IMG/VR virus record: IMGVR_UViG_3300022540_000315
Span: 1 to 44,169 of that record
Source of the DNA: a virus
Reading direction: 5' to 3' (one strand)
DNA: 44,169 nucleotides
In this document: positions 43,400-44,169 of the stretch, piece by piece
Layout: each line of letters begins with the position of its first letter
How positions within the stretch are numbered: position 1 is the stretch's first letter
The notes under the pieces: model-generated
Seen by the model: the letters and a program-made list of their open reading frames with translations, nothing else
The model's database searches: none
Told to the model about the DNA's origin: nothing
Translations under genes and position numbers: made by a program

Positions 43400-44169
43400 T
43401 CATTCAGCCACCGGTGTTAAGTTATGATCAGACACATCCATTACGTGTGGGGTATCATCCTTGAGGTACACCACAAGATAGGCTGAGTCGTTGTCAGCGA
43501 TCCCCGTGAACGAGTACGCCCCTGTGCCGGCATTGGACAGCACATAGTCCTTGAACGAGATTGTGTTGTCTAGGTTGTCCTTATAGAGATAGCATTTCAC
43601 TGAACCCAAGATCGAGCCATCCTTGTCATAGGTGACGCCTTCCAGCTTGTAGGCGGCTGTTGGTTCTCTGAGTGCCACCATTGTACGGGTATAGATGCTC
43701 CGAGTGTAGGTAGAGTCAGCTCCGGTGACATATAACTGAATATCGTCAGTGGCAGGAGTGACCGTGACCCTGCTAGCACCAAAACATGCCTGATACGTAT
43801 CATCAAGAGAGTCCTCAAGCCAGAACTCCCTGTTCGAGTCAGTGACAGCAACCCCGCCCTCACGGATCACCCAATCCATGCCAGTCCCCGGTGCGGCCAA
43901 AGTGGTTCCGAACCAGTAAGAACCCCAGATCACAAGCCAGTCATTAGCTCCGGGGTCTGTGATGATCATGTCGTCAACCTGAACTGGAGTGGTGTCAGCA
44001 TTGGTGTCAGTGGCAGTACCGGATGCCTGTTTGATGTCATTCGCAGCACAACCAATGTGGATCATATTCCTCTCGTAGCAGCTACAAGTACCAGCCCCCG
44101 ATACCCGTGACCACTCGATCTCGACCACCTGAGAGCCATTCGGGTTGATGGATGCAGCTATCATCACAC
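43400..44169 (-). CDS. Paralogous repeat-type virion protein (5' end outside window)
   Basis: At least 256 codons visible; the frame is open to the window edge, so the true start is likely beyond it, although GTG 44167 and ATG 44164 are in frame. The N-terminal part carries two Cys (GTCSCYERN) and a beta-rich domain similar in style to the neighbour's repeats (ends TRTMVALREP). The last 83 residues start YKLEGVTYDKDGSILGS and are clearly paralogous to the C-terminus of the 41983-43398 protein. Gene duplication of a surface protein is the simplest explanation. Confidence 0.65.
   Translation of the reverse strand, partial: VMIAASINPNGSQVVEIEWSRVSGAGTCSCYERNMIHIGCAANDIKQASGTATDTNADTTPVQVDDMIITDPGANDWLVIWGSYWFGTTLAAPGTGMDWVIREGGVAVTDSNREFWLEDSLDDTYQACFGASRVTVTPATDDIQLYVTGADSTYTRSIYTRTMVALREPTAAYKLEGVTYDKDGSILGSVKCYLYKDNLDNTISFKDYVLSNAGTGAYSFTGIADNDSAYLVVYLKDDTPHVMDVSDHNLTPVAE

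Noticed and set aside
1-44169. tRNA, rRNA, CRISPR arrays, insertion sequences or attachment sites
   Set aside because: Read through on both strands; no regularly spaced repeats, transposase motifs, or cloverleaf-like sequences with GTTCRA arms were noticed. A covariance search was not possible here.

Overview
The window is part of the genome of a tailed double-stranded DNA virus with a contractile (myovirus-type) tail, or of a provirus; no cellular genes, tRNA, rRNA or CRISPR array were seen. An archaeal host is likely. The replication proteins are of archaeal/eukaryotic type (family B DNA polymerase; archaeo-eukaryotic primase fused to an XPD-like Fe-S helicase). Several operon fronts carry TATA-box-like sequences about 25 bases before the start codon or predicted transcript start, giving leaderless or short-leader messages. 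Ribosome binding sites are GGTGA/GAGGT types and arginine is mostly AGA/AGG. The host lineage cannot be fixed from this sequence alone.

Layout. (1) 1-6058, minus strand: family B DNA polymerase (cut by the window edge) and the primase-helicase fusion. (2) 6198-9140, plus strand: a probable ssDNA-binding/replication accessory protein, a Sak4-like RecA-fold ATPase and a small zinc protein. (3) 9137-14198, minus strand: an actin/Hsp70-fold ATPase, an AT-hook protein, a winged-helix protein, a Cys-rich protein, the large terminase and small genes. (4) 14302-18709, plus strand: an SF2 helicase (UvsW/XPB type), a run of small genes, and a Cas4-like Fe-S nuclease. (5) 18706-44169, minus strand: the late virion module. 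In transcription order (from high to low coordinate) it has repeat-containing virion proteins, neck/connector proteins, tail terminator, sheath, tube, tail assembly chaperones with a probable -1 frameshift, a short tape-measure candidate, hub, spike, a giant fibre, gp25, baseplate J, tail protein I, a second fibre and a coiled-coil membrane protein. One plus-strand membrane gene (25723-26061) sits alone inside this module. Capsid, portal and protease genes must lie outside the window.

How it works together. The polymerase, primase-helicase, ssDNA-binding candidate, Sak4-like ATPase, UvsW-like helicase and Cas4-like nuclease form a nearly self-sufficient replication/recombination set. The three plus-strand promoters in regions 2 and 4 share one 10-11 base element between the TATA box and the predicted start site, which suggests common control. 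The actin-like ATPase lies next to two putative DNA-binding proteins and the terminase, which fits DNA positioning, partition or packaging. The most unusual items are the primase/Fe-S/XPD-type fusion with a substituted Walker A lysine, the actin-like protein with degenerate phosphate loops, the shared promoter element, the A8 frameshift site and the multiply repeated surface domains.
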